The notes beneath the pieces were generated by a model, which did not search any database, was not told where the DNA came from, and saw only the letters and a program-made list of their open reading frames with translations. Shown here in pieces: positions 46,556-57,558 of a DNA stretch of 64,000 nucleotides. The DNA comes from Siphonodentalium dalli (lineage: Eukaryota > Mollusca > Scaphopoda > Gadilida > Siphonodentaliidae). The stretch is taken from positions 253,407,582 to 253,471,581 of the forward strand of contig CP136061.1 in assembly GCA_032622095.1 (NCBI GenBank). The letters are read 5' to 3'. Every line of letters begins with the position of its first letter. Position 1 is the stretch's first letter. Position numbers and translations under genes: made by a program.

Positions 46556-47162
46556 ATAGGTATACAGGGAGTTATTGTATGGTCATGAATGATGTGTGGG
46601 TATATAAGGAGTGCCCTGTTGGTAACGGTCGGATGTATATGTATATATGTTGTGGATGTGTTATCTATGGTGGTGTATGGGGAGTAGATGTATGATCATG
46701 GATGGCGTGTATGAGTATGGAACTTATGAGTGGTCGAATGTGCGGGTATTGGTATATCTGGAAGGGCTCACCATTGGTGATGTGCATATGTATACCTGGA
46801 TTGACTCTATGGTCATGGGTATGGCGAATAGGTGTAAATGTAGTGGCTGTATGGTCCATGGTGAGGTGAATGTGTATACAACGAGTGACTGCATGATCGT
46901 GAATGTAGTGAATATGTATACATAGAGTGACCATATGGCCATGTGTCGGGTGTAGGTGTATACATGGTGTTCATGCAAGGTGACTCGTGGCTGTATCGTC
47001 ATTTGTGGTATGTACGGGTATAACCAAGTATGGCTGTATGATCAGGTGTACGTGTATAAAGTGGGTGACTATGTTGTCATTTGTGTCGTGTTTATGTACA
47101 TATGGAGTGACTGGGGTAATGGATGGGTTGTTCATGTGTACCTTGGGTGGCTATCGCTTTCC
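46556..47162 (+). repeat. Inner left arm: diverged minisatellite
   Basis: Units carry GGTGTATAC / GTATACA, GAGTGACTATATGGTCATG-type words, about 41-43 bp apart in the better copies. They are the reverse complement of the inner right arm units. Confidence 0.7.
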
Positions 47163-47260
47163 ACAATAACTCAATGATATGTTAATCAATAGATAGTTGA
47201 TGTCAGAGAGTTCTCCATCTTGATGGTTTTTATGAACATGGCGGGGGGGACGTTAAGCGT

Positions 47261-48890
47261 GGGAAGCGATAGCCACCCATTATCACACAGTCATTACACA
47301 TATACATAAACACCACATACATAACAATATAGTGACCCACTGTATACACGTAAATCTCACCCATGACCACGGATGACCATACAGCCACGCGTCACAATGC
47401 AGGCACACCGGGTATACTCATAATCATGACCCATAACCATATAGTCACTCCGTGTATACCCATTTATCTCATCATTGGCCATAAGGTCATACCCTGTATA
47501 CCTATTCTCCAAACGCATCGTCAAATAGACAATCAATATATACATCAACACCACAACAATGACCATAAAGTCACTCCGGTATACATATGCACCTCACCAA
47601 TGGCCATATAGCCAATCGCTTCATACACACACCCTCACCCATGTCACCTGGTATACTCCTTCACCTGACCTATGGCCATATAGTCACCCCGTGTGTACCT
47701 ATTCAAAACATTCATACATGATCATGGCCAATCCTTGTATACATATTCACCTCAACATTGGCCACTCCCTATATCCCTATTTGTCACGTCATAGCCGAAT
47801 AGCCACTCAATATAAACTAATACTCGCCAGCCATGTCAGTATAGTCACTCCACGTATGCATATGCACCTCATCCATGGCCATATAGCCACTCGCTAGATA
47901 CACAAATCCCTCGCCCATGACAATAAATCAACACGTGTGTATACTGGTATAACCTACACATGACCATATCGCCAGTCGGTCACCAAACAGGAACACCGGG
48001 TATACTCATACGCCTGACACATGACCATTTAGTCACCCCCTGTATAGATGTTCATTACATTTACGACCATACAGTCATTACTTGTATACCTACATGTACC
48101 CATCTCACCATTAACCACACATTCACTACCTGTATACCTATTCGACACACATAGTCATATAACCACTCGATATACATATGCAGCCCCCACCCTAGACCAT
48201 AGATTCACTCCAGGTATACATGTAAACGTCACTAATGGCCAATCAGCCCTTCCAGATATACAAAAAAACCCACACACACGACCACTCAAACAATCCATAC
48301 TTGCATATACACCTCACACATGACAAGTCAGCAATCCACTGTATAATCATACACGCCATCCATGCTAATTCAGCTAAGCCATATAGACCCACCAATGATA
48401 ATACATCCACGAGATATATAAATATACATCCCATCCGTTATCACAAGGACACTCCCTATATACCCACACGCTCGATAGTGTCCACCCAGCTTTCTCCAGG
48501 TATTCATATTCAATCATGACCGTACAGTCATTCCGTGTATACCTATACACATTACCCGTAACCATAAACTCACTCCCTATTTATCCACACACCCCATCCA
48601 GAATCATACAGACAACACATGTACATCATACTCATGACCTTACAGTCACTCCATATATACATAATCAACACATAGATGACCATGTAGCTATATCCATACA
48701 CCACACTATTGACCATACAGGCACACCGGGTGCACCCGTACTGGATATACACAATCATACACCATACAGTCACTCCATGGATACTGATTCACCTCACACC
48801 TGAACATAACCTCTCCCTGTATACCTAGATGCATCTTACCATGGACAACCCACTCATAACCATATAGTCACTCATTGTATACCTATTCAC
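47261..48890 (-). repeat. Inner right arm: expanded minisatellite
   Basis: Units contain GACCATATAGTCACTCC and GTATACC(T)ATTCACCTCA; GTATAC recurs at about 47412, 47453 and 47495. It is roughly two to three times longer than the left inner arm, so the arms have changed copy number independently. Confidence 0.75.
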
Positions 48891-50344
48891 ATCAGTCATG
48901 ACATACAATAATTCACCGTATACCTATTCACCTCACATATGGTCATAGAGTAACTCTCTGGCTACGATCTTGGCATCCACACTGTATCCTGTTGACATTT
49001 TTTTTTATCATAATGGACCAGTAGAGCCAAAGATTATGGTCCATCTCAGTTTTGTCTCAAAGTTCTGCCCATTTCCTTTCAATAAATATGGCCAAAATCA
49101 AAAAGAGGTTCTCGGCAAAATTACATACTTTAAAATGAATTTGTCATGCCCCATACGGAACTGGGACAACCAGAATAGAACATGTAGTTGTCAGTTAATT
49201 AACTAACACGTATAATAACCAAGTGAGTCACAATTTGCTACCTTTTCGGATAATGCAGAGAATGTTCGGGATATATGTAAAAAAATTACATTTTACAAAT
49301 TTGGTTAACATTTTGGAAGCCATCTTGAGCAATTTGGACTACCAACACCGTAGTGTGACACATTTAAGATATATCAAAACAATAAATACCTTTCAATCCA
49401 AAGATAGTTATATTTTACCTGAAAAAATGGTCCAAACCTGAAAAGTTAATTTTTGCCAATATTTATGTCACGTTTTTGAGAGAAAAGTCAAATATTTTTG
49501 ACGATGTCAGTGGTGACAATAGTAACAATTAACCATGGTGCATCAGACATGTTATTATTCAATGTATAGAATGCAGAATAGCCAATTTTATACATCAACC
49601 ACAACTTGTAAGCGACTGCAGGACACGCTGGTGTAATATTTACCATTTTCCTGATTTTGGCGGCCATATTGGCAGCCATTTTGAGCCAAAGTAAGAATTT
49701 TGGTTCCAGTGATTTGGAATATTCATAGGTAATGATATGCCTCACTTACATTACAAAGTTATGTTCATTTCTTGTTGAAATATGACTAGAATCCCAATTG
49801 TGATTTTTTGGTGAAATTTTATACCGCATTCTGTAAAATCGAATTTTTGAGGGATCGGAAGGGGTTAGGACCCCAATAATTGCATATTTAATTGCTCCAA
49901 TGATCAGTTAATATACAAAACTCAAAATAAAGTTGCATTACTCAACCAGTTCCAAACAGCACGAATAGATCTAGAAGATATTTGTGAAAAATGTCATATT
50001 TTCAACTTCCAGTGGCCATTTTGGCGGCCATCTTGGATGGTAAGTTTCAATTTTGGCCCAAAAAAGTGTCATTATGTCTCAGCTTCACGAAAATATATAC
50101 ATTTGTATACATTTTACTAGATTTTCCCGCTATAATTTGCATAAAACTGACGTAGGGTCTGGTCTGAAAAACGACGGCCATGATGGACGCCATCGAAGTC
50201 TGGAGTCTAAAAAGCCACTTTTTTTTCTTGTTAACATTGCTTAAAAGTTGAAGGACATAATAGGGAACAAAATGAGTGGGGTGAAGTTAAGTCCCAGGGG
50301 GGGGGGGGGGTGGGGTGCAAGGGTACCCATATTAGCTCCCGGAC
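48891..50344 (-). repeat. Outer right arm of the giant foldback
   Basis: Reverse-complement partner of 45373-46555, including the GCCATTTTGGCGGCCATCTT block and a 14-G tract at 50297-50310 where the left arm has a short C run. Confidence 0.85.
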
Positions 50345-50760
50345 GATATCTCTAACATTCTTGGATCACCTGCATTCGCGGTGTTTTTTCCACGGTGACA
50401 CACGGTGAACTTGAGTGGATCGGATTAAGATGAATAAACAAACGTCAGGGAGACTTGCCGGTGACTATGAAATACCGCGAATCACAAAACAGATTGAACC
50501 CAGTCAACTCTTGTGCGTGACGTCAATTGGGGACACATTAAGCCACGATAACTGTATAATATAACTAATTAATTAATGAATTATATAGTCAAAATTGAAG
50601 CTGATCATTGGATATTGATTCACAGGGACACACTGACACTAAAAGTGTCAAAGGATGGGTCCTGTTTACCTCTGTGAAACGACATAAAGATTCACTAATA
50701 CACAATATGAGCAATAGATAGCGTTCCTGATCAGCTTAGACAATATGTAGGAACATTGGA
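50345..50760. other. No supported gene
   Basis: AT-rich unique-looking DNA between the foldback and the retroelement's microsatellite tail. Confidence 0.5.
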
Positions 50761-50762
<2 letters not shown>

Positions 50763-50837
<75 letters not shown>

Positions 50838-50838
50838 C
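50763..50838. repeat. (AT)n microsatellite, about 76 bp
   Basis: An almost pure AT dinucleotide run. It lies exactly at the 3' end of the minus-strand retroelement and probably derives from that element's TA-rich tail. Confidence 0.95.
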
Positions 50839-51181
50839 TTTATTTCCTCCAATTCAGGAGAGTATAACTGAACAAACAAAAACATACATGGAATAAGCAA
50901 TAAATATTTACAGACTAACATGTAATGAAATGAAAAAAATAGTTTATATTCACGATTCTGTGCTTCTATAAACTATGAACCCGGCATGCAAAACCCCCCG
51001 GAGCCACACCGGAAGACTTGATGTATAAGGAGTTGTGCCCCCATTGCGATCTACACTGCCCCAAATCATTCAGTGTTCCGGTGTACTCGGGCTGGACTAA
51101 CAAACCAGATTCCACAAAACTGTTGATTTACATATATGGCGGATAGATCTTCAGTCATAACAGCGGAGAATGTGGCAAATG

Positions 51182-52884
51182 TTACCGTGCGACATATAAA
51201 TCCTGACATACATTATCCGACCATCGACACCACAGTGAATAATTAGCGTTAATAAAAAATCGCACATATTCAAGCTTGTCTTCGACGAATGGTTCTAATG
51301 TGAGGGGCATATGGCCCATAAACACATGAATAATTTGCTCCGGGCTCATGTTATCTAGTACGTGATAAAATGAAATTCCGAATATATTTATGATATCATA
51401 CCATATATTGTTTCGTATAGTTATGAGAAATCTGCATGATTCCACGAGATGCTCCGCTAGATCCAATATGGTCATTCCACATTTATTGCATTGAGTAAGT
51501 CTGTTATTTGATGAACATATAAGTTGCGCAACAAGCACATATTTATGTTTATCGCGAGGATGCTTATGACAAATGCGCCTTAGATTAGAAAGAACAGGTG
51601 CTGGATGGATCGCAAAAAACGTGAAAATTCGGTGTCGGATGATACCCTATTATCCCAGTGGCGTTGATTGGATACTTCTGAAACTTTAATAAGTTCTTTC
51701 CACATTGACTTATTCATAAAGGTGGACGTGTCTATAAAAGACACAATATGTTCTGTCAAATTAGGCTGATTCGAAACATGTAAAGCATTATTGCAAAATG
51801 ATTGTGAACAAGTAAGACCAGACAATGCATCTATTAGACGACATATGGATACTTCTTTCACTCTCTTATAAGGAGAAACATGACATAATGCACATAGTGA
51901 TAAAACTCTACGTTCAATGTAAACACGCAGTGGTGGCATTCCTATGAAACCCAATGCCATATCAGTTCTGGTTCTTGTATGAAAACCTTGGATGTGCTTC
52001 AAACACATCCTATGAATTGTTTCAAGGCGATTATAGTCTGTTGAATTTAGACCGGCGAGTATTTCTGAACCGTACAACCCTTTAGGTAAAACTATTGATT
52101 CATAAATTTTCTTAGAGCTAATAGGTGTCAAACCACCTGAGTACACGCCACAATTTGACAATATAAAGTAAACTGATCTGATTTTATCAACAATGGTTTC
52201 TACGAAAGAGCTCATCAAGCGGGACTTATTGAGAGGTATCCCCAAATGTGTTACTTCATCTGTTTCCATTATTTGGTTTTTTCCAAGGTGTCAACATCTT
52301 TTCGCTTTAGCGGCTTCATTGTCTGTTTCATTAAAGACGATAACATGTGTTTTCATTGGGTTAAAGCGATATCTCCACTTATTACTGTATTGTACACATA
52401 TATTACACATCGATTGAAGACCAAACTTCGTTAAGGAGAATAATGCCATATCAACAGCATGGGTTACAAAGGAGCAGTTAATGTCGTGCACGTGTAGACC
52501 AAATCCGGACTCATCTAGTATGTTTAATAATTCGTCAATGAATAAATTATAGAGAAAAGGTGATATTGTGTCTCCCTGCCTGGTTCCACGACAAATATAT
52601 ATCCATTTAGAAGTTGAGTTCTTGAATAAAGTGATGCATTTGAGTCCAGTAAGTAAGGTGTTGAAAAGTCTTAGTGTTTTACCTCGAATGTCGCGTTGGT
52701 GCAGTTTGAGAAGAAGGCCATTAATCCAAACTGTATCAAAGGCCTTCCAGACGTCCAGGAAACATGTATACAGTTTACTTTTCTTTTCGGTGCGTAAGAA
52801 ATGCAATCGGAAACCAGGTAGGAAGACATCAAACAACTCACCCCCTTTTGACATTGGTAGAATGAGAAATAAGAAATTTCCCAA
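51182..52884 (-). pseudogene. Non-LTR ORF2 reverse-transcriptase region, inactivated
   Basis: Recognisable RT blocks in order: FLDVWKAFDTVW (palm A), GTRQGDTISPFLYNLFIDEL (palm B) and VTHAVDMALFS where the catalytic YADD box should be, so Tyr and one catalytic Asp are gone. One in-frame TGA lies at 52291-52293, between two segments of the same frame. A frameshift at or near a short T/A homopolymer around 51615 separates the last piece. That piece ends with a CNKC...H....C knuckle. It cannot make an active enzyme. Confidence 0.85.
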
Positions 52885-52889
52885 TTTTG

Positions 52890-53660
52890 ACTAAAATAAC
52901 TGAAAAATTAAATGTTTGGCGTGCGGCTGGAGGATTTATGTAGGGTGTTCAGATTTAAATTTCCACATTTGTCCCCACCCCTACTTTGAACCAAACCCCC
53001 CTTCCAACTGTTGTGAAATTCCAAGCTGGTAAAATGTTGATCGAAACTAATAAACTAATAATAATGAATATTTTGATTATAGTGCATACTAAGTTATTGA
53101 GCAATGCCAAGCTTAGGCCATTGTTAAGGACTCCGATAATTAAATGCGAAATGAGGTGGTTATTCATTATTAATTATTTTCTCGATATGTTTCTGAAGTT
53201 ACTTACCGGTGTGTGTATATATATTAAACCAATCCTGTTTGCATTATTTTATGTTAGTGAAGCATCAAGTATCTGACTAAGTGTCCCTATATGAATGTTC
53301 ACAACGGAACTCATTGGGACAATGTAATTGTGAATTGTGCCAATAATATATCAAATTCATTATTAATTTTAATTAATCAAAAAGGAAATGCGCGATTGCC
53401 GGTAAACATAAAATTAACTAACCATGACCTTAATCCCAGTAGGAACATATATGACAGTGTTGTGTCAGGCTTGACATTTCCACGGTCCATCTCTATATAT
53501 ATGAACAAGAAATTATGGCATTGGAATCCATGTAAAAAAAGTACGCCCAAGTACAGTCACGACCTGCACTACTCAGAACTCTATATGTGTTGACTTATAT
53601 ACATGTATGATCGTCAATATTTAATAACTATGAATATTTACGTACATGGAAGTTGCTTGC
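52890..53660. other. No supported gene
   Basis: Overlapping frames on both strands (52955-53276, 53291-53593) have no domain and AT-driven composition. Confidence 0.45.
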
Positions 53661-53662
53661 TG

Positions 53663-53851
53663 ATGGTAGGGGTGGGTCTACCTCTAAAGCTTCCTATTGC
53701 ACCCACATCTTTCACCCTTGCATGGCTCACACTTGTTCTACTGGCCCATGCCCATTCTCAATTTGGATTAAATTTTAGTTGGGGAAATTTCGCGGAGAAA
53801 TGTGCGTGCCAATATGATGTCGAATTAGATACAACATATGACATCACCTAA
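53663..53851 (+). CDS. Small frame with a signal-peptide-like start
   Basis: From an internal ATG at 53663, about 62 codons begin MVGVGLPLKLP, then a hydrophobic segment TLAWLTLVLLAHAHS followed by Gln, and end with a short polar tail containing two Cys (CAC) and acidic residues. The start resembles a cleavable secretion signal. There is no family match, no conserved cysteine pattern and no splice evidence, so this is a weak call; chance is the main alternative. Confidence 0.15.
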   Translation: MVGVGLPLKLPIAPTSFTLAWLTLVLLAHAHSQFGLNFSWGNFAEKCACQYDVELDTTYDIT

Positions 53852-54157
53852 CAGTTTACGTGAACGTGCTTTTACTAATTTATTAAACTAAAAAAAGTTT
53901 ATTTTGTGATATGACAAACATTTTAGACATTTACGAGATGAGTCATGTTGTTTTCGCGATGTGGCTAACTAAAATGTGCAATTTCAAGTAATTTCCGTCA
54001 TTTTTTCCGAATGGCATAGCAACCCGAGTCAGGTCGGCTACATTTATGATTTAAGTAATGATTATTGTTTAAAGTATAAAACATGTAATGTCTTCACTGA
54101 ATAAATACTGTTTTGTTGGCTATAATTGTAGTTTTAATTTAATTGCAATGACGTTTC

Positions 54158-54220
54158 CAAGATGGCGGCGCCTCAAATTCAAGATGGCGGTGCCTTAAAT
54201 TCAAGATGGCGCCGCCCATG
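54158..54220 (+). repeat. Triplicated CAAGATGGCGGC motif
   Basis: CAAGATGGCGGCGCC, CAAGATGGCGGTGCC and CAAGATGGCGCCGCC follow one another about 20-24 bp apart. The core AAGATGGCGGC is the known YY1 recognition sequence in animals. Similar AAGATGGCCGCC blocks occur in the arms of the giant foldback. Confidence 0.7.
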
Positions 54221-54284
54221 TTGAAAAGCGAAGATGCGCGGCTGGGCTGCGCCCATCTGGTCGTCAGTAAAAAAGAGTAGGATT

Positions 54285-54440
54285 TGTCTGTGTCTGTCTG
54301 TTCGGATTTTTCTCCCAGACCCCTACACCGATTTCAACCAAATTTGGTGTAGTGACTCGGGGTACCCTGGCGGAGGTTATAACGAAGTTAGTGTTTAAAA
54401 GTTTGATATAAAAAAAATTGATTAAATAAATAAAAAATAC
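54285..54440 (+). repeat. TCTG-headed interspersed repeat, partner of 30145-30335
   Basis: TTTGTCTGTGTCTGTCTG is followed by TTTTTCTCCCAGACCCC, CCAAATTTGGTGTAG, GTACCCTGGCGGAGGT and an A/T-rich tail. It matches the reverse complement of 30145-30335 in word order. Confidence 0.7.
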
Positions 54441-54890
54441 ACAAATTAAAATAAACTCATTATGGGCCTATTTCAGAATCAAATAAATGTGAATATTTAA
54501 GATCAATATGAACCTATTTGCAGACCAGATATAGGTTCTTTATATATGTTTTCATTGTGGTCCGCGCCATCCAACGGTATAGCGGGCATAAGCCCATGGG
54601 CTTGCTTATTATATCACCACAATGGACACAGGTATTTTATTCAGTTTGCTCAACCCAATGAGGGAGCAATCAACAGAAAGAGGCCAGTATTAGGTAGATC
54701 AGTCAGCTGGGATTTGAACATGGATTTACGGCCAAATGTTCATTGATGAACAGGTGTGGAGTGAACATTCTCAGATTTAGAAAATTAATTGTGAGTGGCC
54801 GTCTTTCTAAATTAAAATAATTATAAAATTAGCTGAATAAAGAAACATTAACTTTCGGAAAATATGTTATGATCATGGCTATATGTACTG
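54441..54890. other. No supported gene
   Basis: A 66-codon frame at 54546-54746 has no domain. Confidence 0.45.
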
Positions 54891-54892
54891 CA

Positions 54893-54960
54893 CATTTGAT
54901 TGATTGATTGGGGTTTAACGTCGTTTTTAGCAACAAGGCCATATCGTGACGAGAAGAAAT
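54893..54960 (+). repeat. Mollusc-type interspersed repeat fragment
   Basis: TTTGATTGATTGATTGGGGT and TTTAACGTCGTTTTTAGCAA followed by AAGGCCATATCGTGACG. I recognise this as resembling abundant short repeats in mollusc genomes, from general memory and not from a search. It is the main taxonomic hint outside the genes. Confidence 0.5.
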
Positions 54961-55114
54961 AGATTATCAAAATCGAATCAAGCAACTGTGATTAGAAATG
55001 ACAGTGAATTAGTCTAGACAGTGAAATAGACTAAAACGAAACAAAATATATAGAAATAAAAGCACCCAAATCCGAGCGTGAGGGCTCCTCAGAATAACAA
55101 AACAGATAACATTA

Positions 55115-55440
55115 CTGCTTTTAACTCTTTACCCAACAGAACGTCCCTGTGCCAATGCATTCTCTTATATATGCGAGTTTTTTTAGGCCAATGCATTCTC
55201 TTATATATGCGAGGCGACCTATGGTCGACTCGCATATATAAGAGAATGCATTGGCACAGGGCATAACTGTAACTATCACAATGTGGCCAAGGAGCGGTTC
55301 CAATGATATCCATATATGTATGGTTCTATTGAGACAGACCGAAGATATTTTAGGCTGTTGAACACGCCCGGTAACCCTATAGGCTGGTGGCTGTGGGTAG
55401 GCATATTGCTGTAGTGATATTGCGTGGCGGGTTTCTCAAC
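55115..55440 (+). repeat. Left inverted repeat around the zinc-finger region
   Basis: CTGCTTTTAACTCTTTACCC near 55115 and AACACGCCCGGTAACCCTAT through GCGTGGCGGG near 55358-55430 match the reverse complement of 58750-58886 closely. The left copy is interrupted by about 200 bp containing the foldback at 55145-55261, absent from the right copy. Together they may be ends of a 3.8-kb element. Confidence 0.65.
55145..55261. repeat. Three-armed foldback
   Basis: CCCTGTGCCAATGCATTCTC... at 55145-55177 is repeated directly at 55187-55213 and then inverted at 55229-55261. The shared word is CCAATGCATTCTCTTATA. A short relative lies at 13536-13583. Confidence 0.9.
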
Positions 55441-55444
55441 CAAG

Positions 55445-56690
55445 GTATGTTTTAGATTATAATTGATCAAATACGCTGTAAAAGGTCAGATTTTTTATCA
55501 CGTCAGATGCAGTAATGTCTGATTTATAAGTTGAACCTCTTGGTAACAATTTGGCATTGTAGAATACGTTGTTTGAAGAAAAAATATCTCGGATTTTGTC
55601 GACTTTTTCAAACTTGCAAAGTAAGCAAACTCCCAAATTTGCTCAGCATGTCGATTTGTAAGTTATTTTCGTGGATACATGTGGTATAGTATCTCAGTGA
55701 CAAGACAAACATGACTGCGAACTCAAATAATGCATGTTTCAGTTAAAAAAAGCTATTTGACATACTGTCCCGTCAATATTTTGTGGTAGGCATATTGAAT
55801 AGCCAAACACCGAGAGGATAGACATATGGCAAACACAGACACGCATGTAGCACAATGATCAATAGTGGTTTTAGTCTGATAAAAACGCTTTTGTGATGCT
55901 ATATTATTCACAGTGTTGTAAATTCACATCGTCCATGAGTCAGGAAACATACACTACTTATTTCCAAGAACTAAATACTGGCAGTTGTAATGTAAAACGT
56001 TTTAACTGTGACAAACTTGCAAAATGGGGTTTTAATTGAAAATGGGGAAAGTATAGCCCAAACTATTCAGCATATTTTAATGTAAAAAAATGAGCCATGC
56101 CAGCTTTGTGCAGTTTTCAGGCTAAATGGTCATGTTCCACTACATATAGATAATATAGCTACCATTTATAGCCGGTTTTATTTTTGGCGTTCTGCGAAAG
56201 AATGGCGTTCATATATTTGTTTTTTTCTCTTCGACCAGAACGATTCATGCCTACGCCGGTTTATGGGATATAAACCGCACACAAATAAATAACAGTATAC
56301 GATGCTATTAACAATAATTCAATGCCCCGCCAATGCTAAATGTAGCTAATAGTTAAACATAATTGTATGTGGTATCAATATAGGTAAAGAAAATTAGGGT
56401 ACGCTAGAACCTGTATAGCTAGAGCATACCCCAGTTATGCCGCATATACATAAACAGGAGCGCCGAGCAATAATACAAATGTGTGTGGGGCGTTAACTTA
56501 ATTCAGTGGGCGCTGTTGTCTCATGGGCTATATTATAGGAGGAAACGCCGTGAGATTTCGTCTGCATTTATAGTGGTAAATGTTTTTGTCAATACCGTGG
56601 GGCAGGTTTTTGGGTGCGTCTAAAATTCACAGAGTACGATATCATATCGGAGAAATGATCACCTCATAAAAAAACACATCGAGTTGTCAT
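55445..56690. other. No supported gene
   Basis: AT-rich DNA between the left inverted repeat and the G-rich stretch. No open frame of interest was seen. Confidence 0.5.
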
Positions 56691-56693
56691 CGC

Positions 56694-57235
56694 GGGGGGG
56701 GGGGGGGGTGAAAAAAAAAATTATGTATGTCGGGGTGGGTGGGTGGTCAAAGCCACCAACAAGCAATTTTTTCAGCAACTAAAAAAAAAATTCCTGCTTG
56801 TTTTTTAGTGTTTTGGCAATGAGTTGGGCTTCAAAACCACTTTGAATGAGAGAAATAATGTAATTCTAACTGTAAACTGACTGCAGGCAGTTATCGTCTT
56901 GTATTTTTTTGCAAATTTTGAAATCCAAGATGGCCGCTGGCAGCCATGTTTTTTTGGCCGAATGACCTCAAAATGACTCATTCCTATTTACATGTCCATG
57001 TTAACATCCATGATAAATAGTATGCACAGAAATTCATATACAGCTGTTTACAGTGAATTCCCCCCGCAAATCTCTGTTTTAGTGTTAAAAGGGGGGGGTG
57101 GGTGTCAAAAAATGGTCGGAAAAAACTGCCGAAAACGGAAAAAAATTTGGCGGTGGGGGTGGGTGGGTACAAAAAATTATCGAAAGGGAAAAAATGCCAT
57201 ACGTGCCTGAATTTTTTTTCCCGACCCCCCCCCCC
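56694..57235 (+). repeat. G-rich/A-rich low-complexity region
   Basis: A 15-G run at 56694-56708 is followed by an A run; further blocks GGGGGGGGTGGGTGTC (about 57091) and GGCGGTGGGGGTGGGTGG (about 57150) alternate with AAAAAAT; a C run of about 14 lies at 57224-57236. AAGATGGCCGC occurs at 56928. Runs like this can form G-quadruplexes and are error-prone in assemblies. Confidence 0.8.
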
Positions 57236-57558
57236 CTGCTAAATGCAGAAATTAGTTACACTACACTCACTCTATAAATCTGATAAAATGTATTAAAACT
57301 TTGAAATAATTAGTATCTATTCAGTTTATTATGAAATAATAGCACAAATTTTAGCGGGTTTTGCAACTTCCGTTTTTAAAAACTGTAATGCATATCTCAG
57401 AAATGGTTGACGTTAGAAGGCCATTAGTGAAAGACCCGACACTTTGTACCTACTTCGTACCCAACTTGCCCCACGGTATTGACAAAAAATGCCAACCATT
57501 TATAGTGGTCCAATTGTATTTATATCTGACTCAGGTTCCGCTCAATTATCTATTTCAG

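Larger units (their letters stand above)
45373..50344. mobile_element. Giant foldback (FB-like) element, 4.97 kb
   Basis: The outermost word GTCCGGGAGCTAATA at 45373 is mirrored by TATTAGCTCCCGGAC ending at 50344. Complementarity persists inward to GGGTGGCTATCGCTTTCC (47145-47162) and GGGAAGCGATAGCCACCC (47261-47278), leaving only 98 bp of spacer. The outer arm parts are about 1.2 and 1.45 kb. The inner parts are a diverged tandem repeat of about 42 bp, short on the left and expanded on the right. Tandem repeats inside inverted arms and no coding sequence recall Drosophila Foldback elements. Target duplications were not found at the ends. Confidence 0.85.
50763..52884 (-). mobile_element. 5'-truncated non-LTR retrotransposon, RT to 3' end
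   Basis: Read on the minus strand, it holds part of the reverse transcriptase, the downstream ORF2 region, a C-terminal zinc knuckle, a 3' UTR and the terminus GGAGGAAATAAAGATA with a TA tail. That terminus is shared with the plus-strand element at 10.67-11.76 kb, so they belong to the same or sister families. The 5' boundary near 52.85-52.88 kb is approximate. ORF1, endonuclease and the start of the RT are missing. Confidence 0.8.

Noticed and set aside
46647-48803. Many overlapping 60-112-codon frames with repeated VYT/HIHL-type peptides
   Set aside because: By-products of the inner minisatellite of the foldback element.
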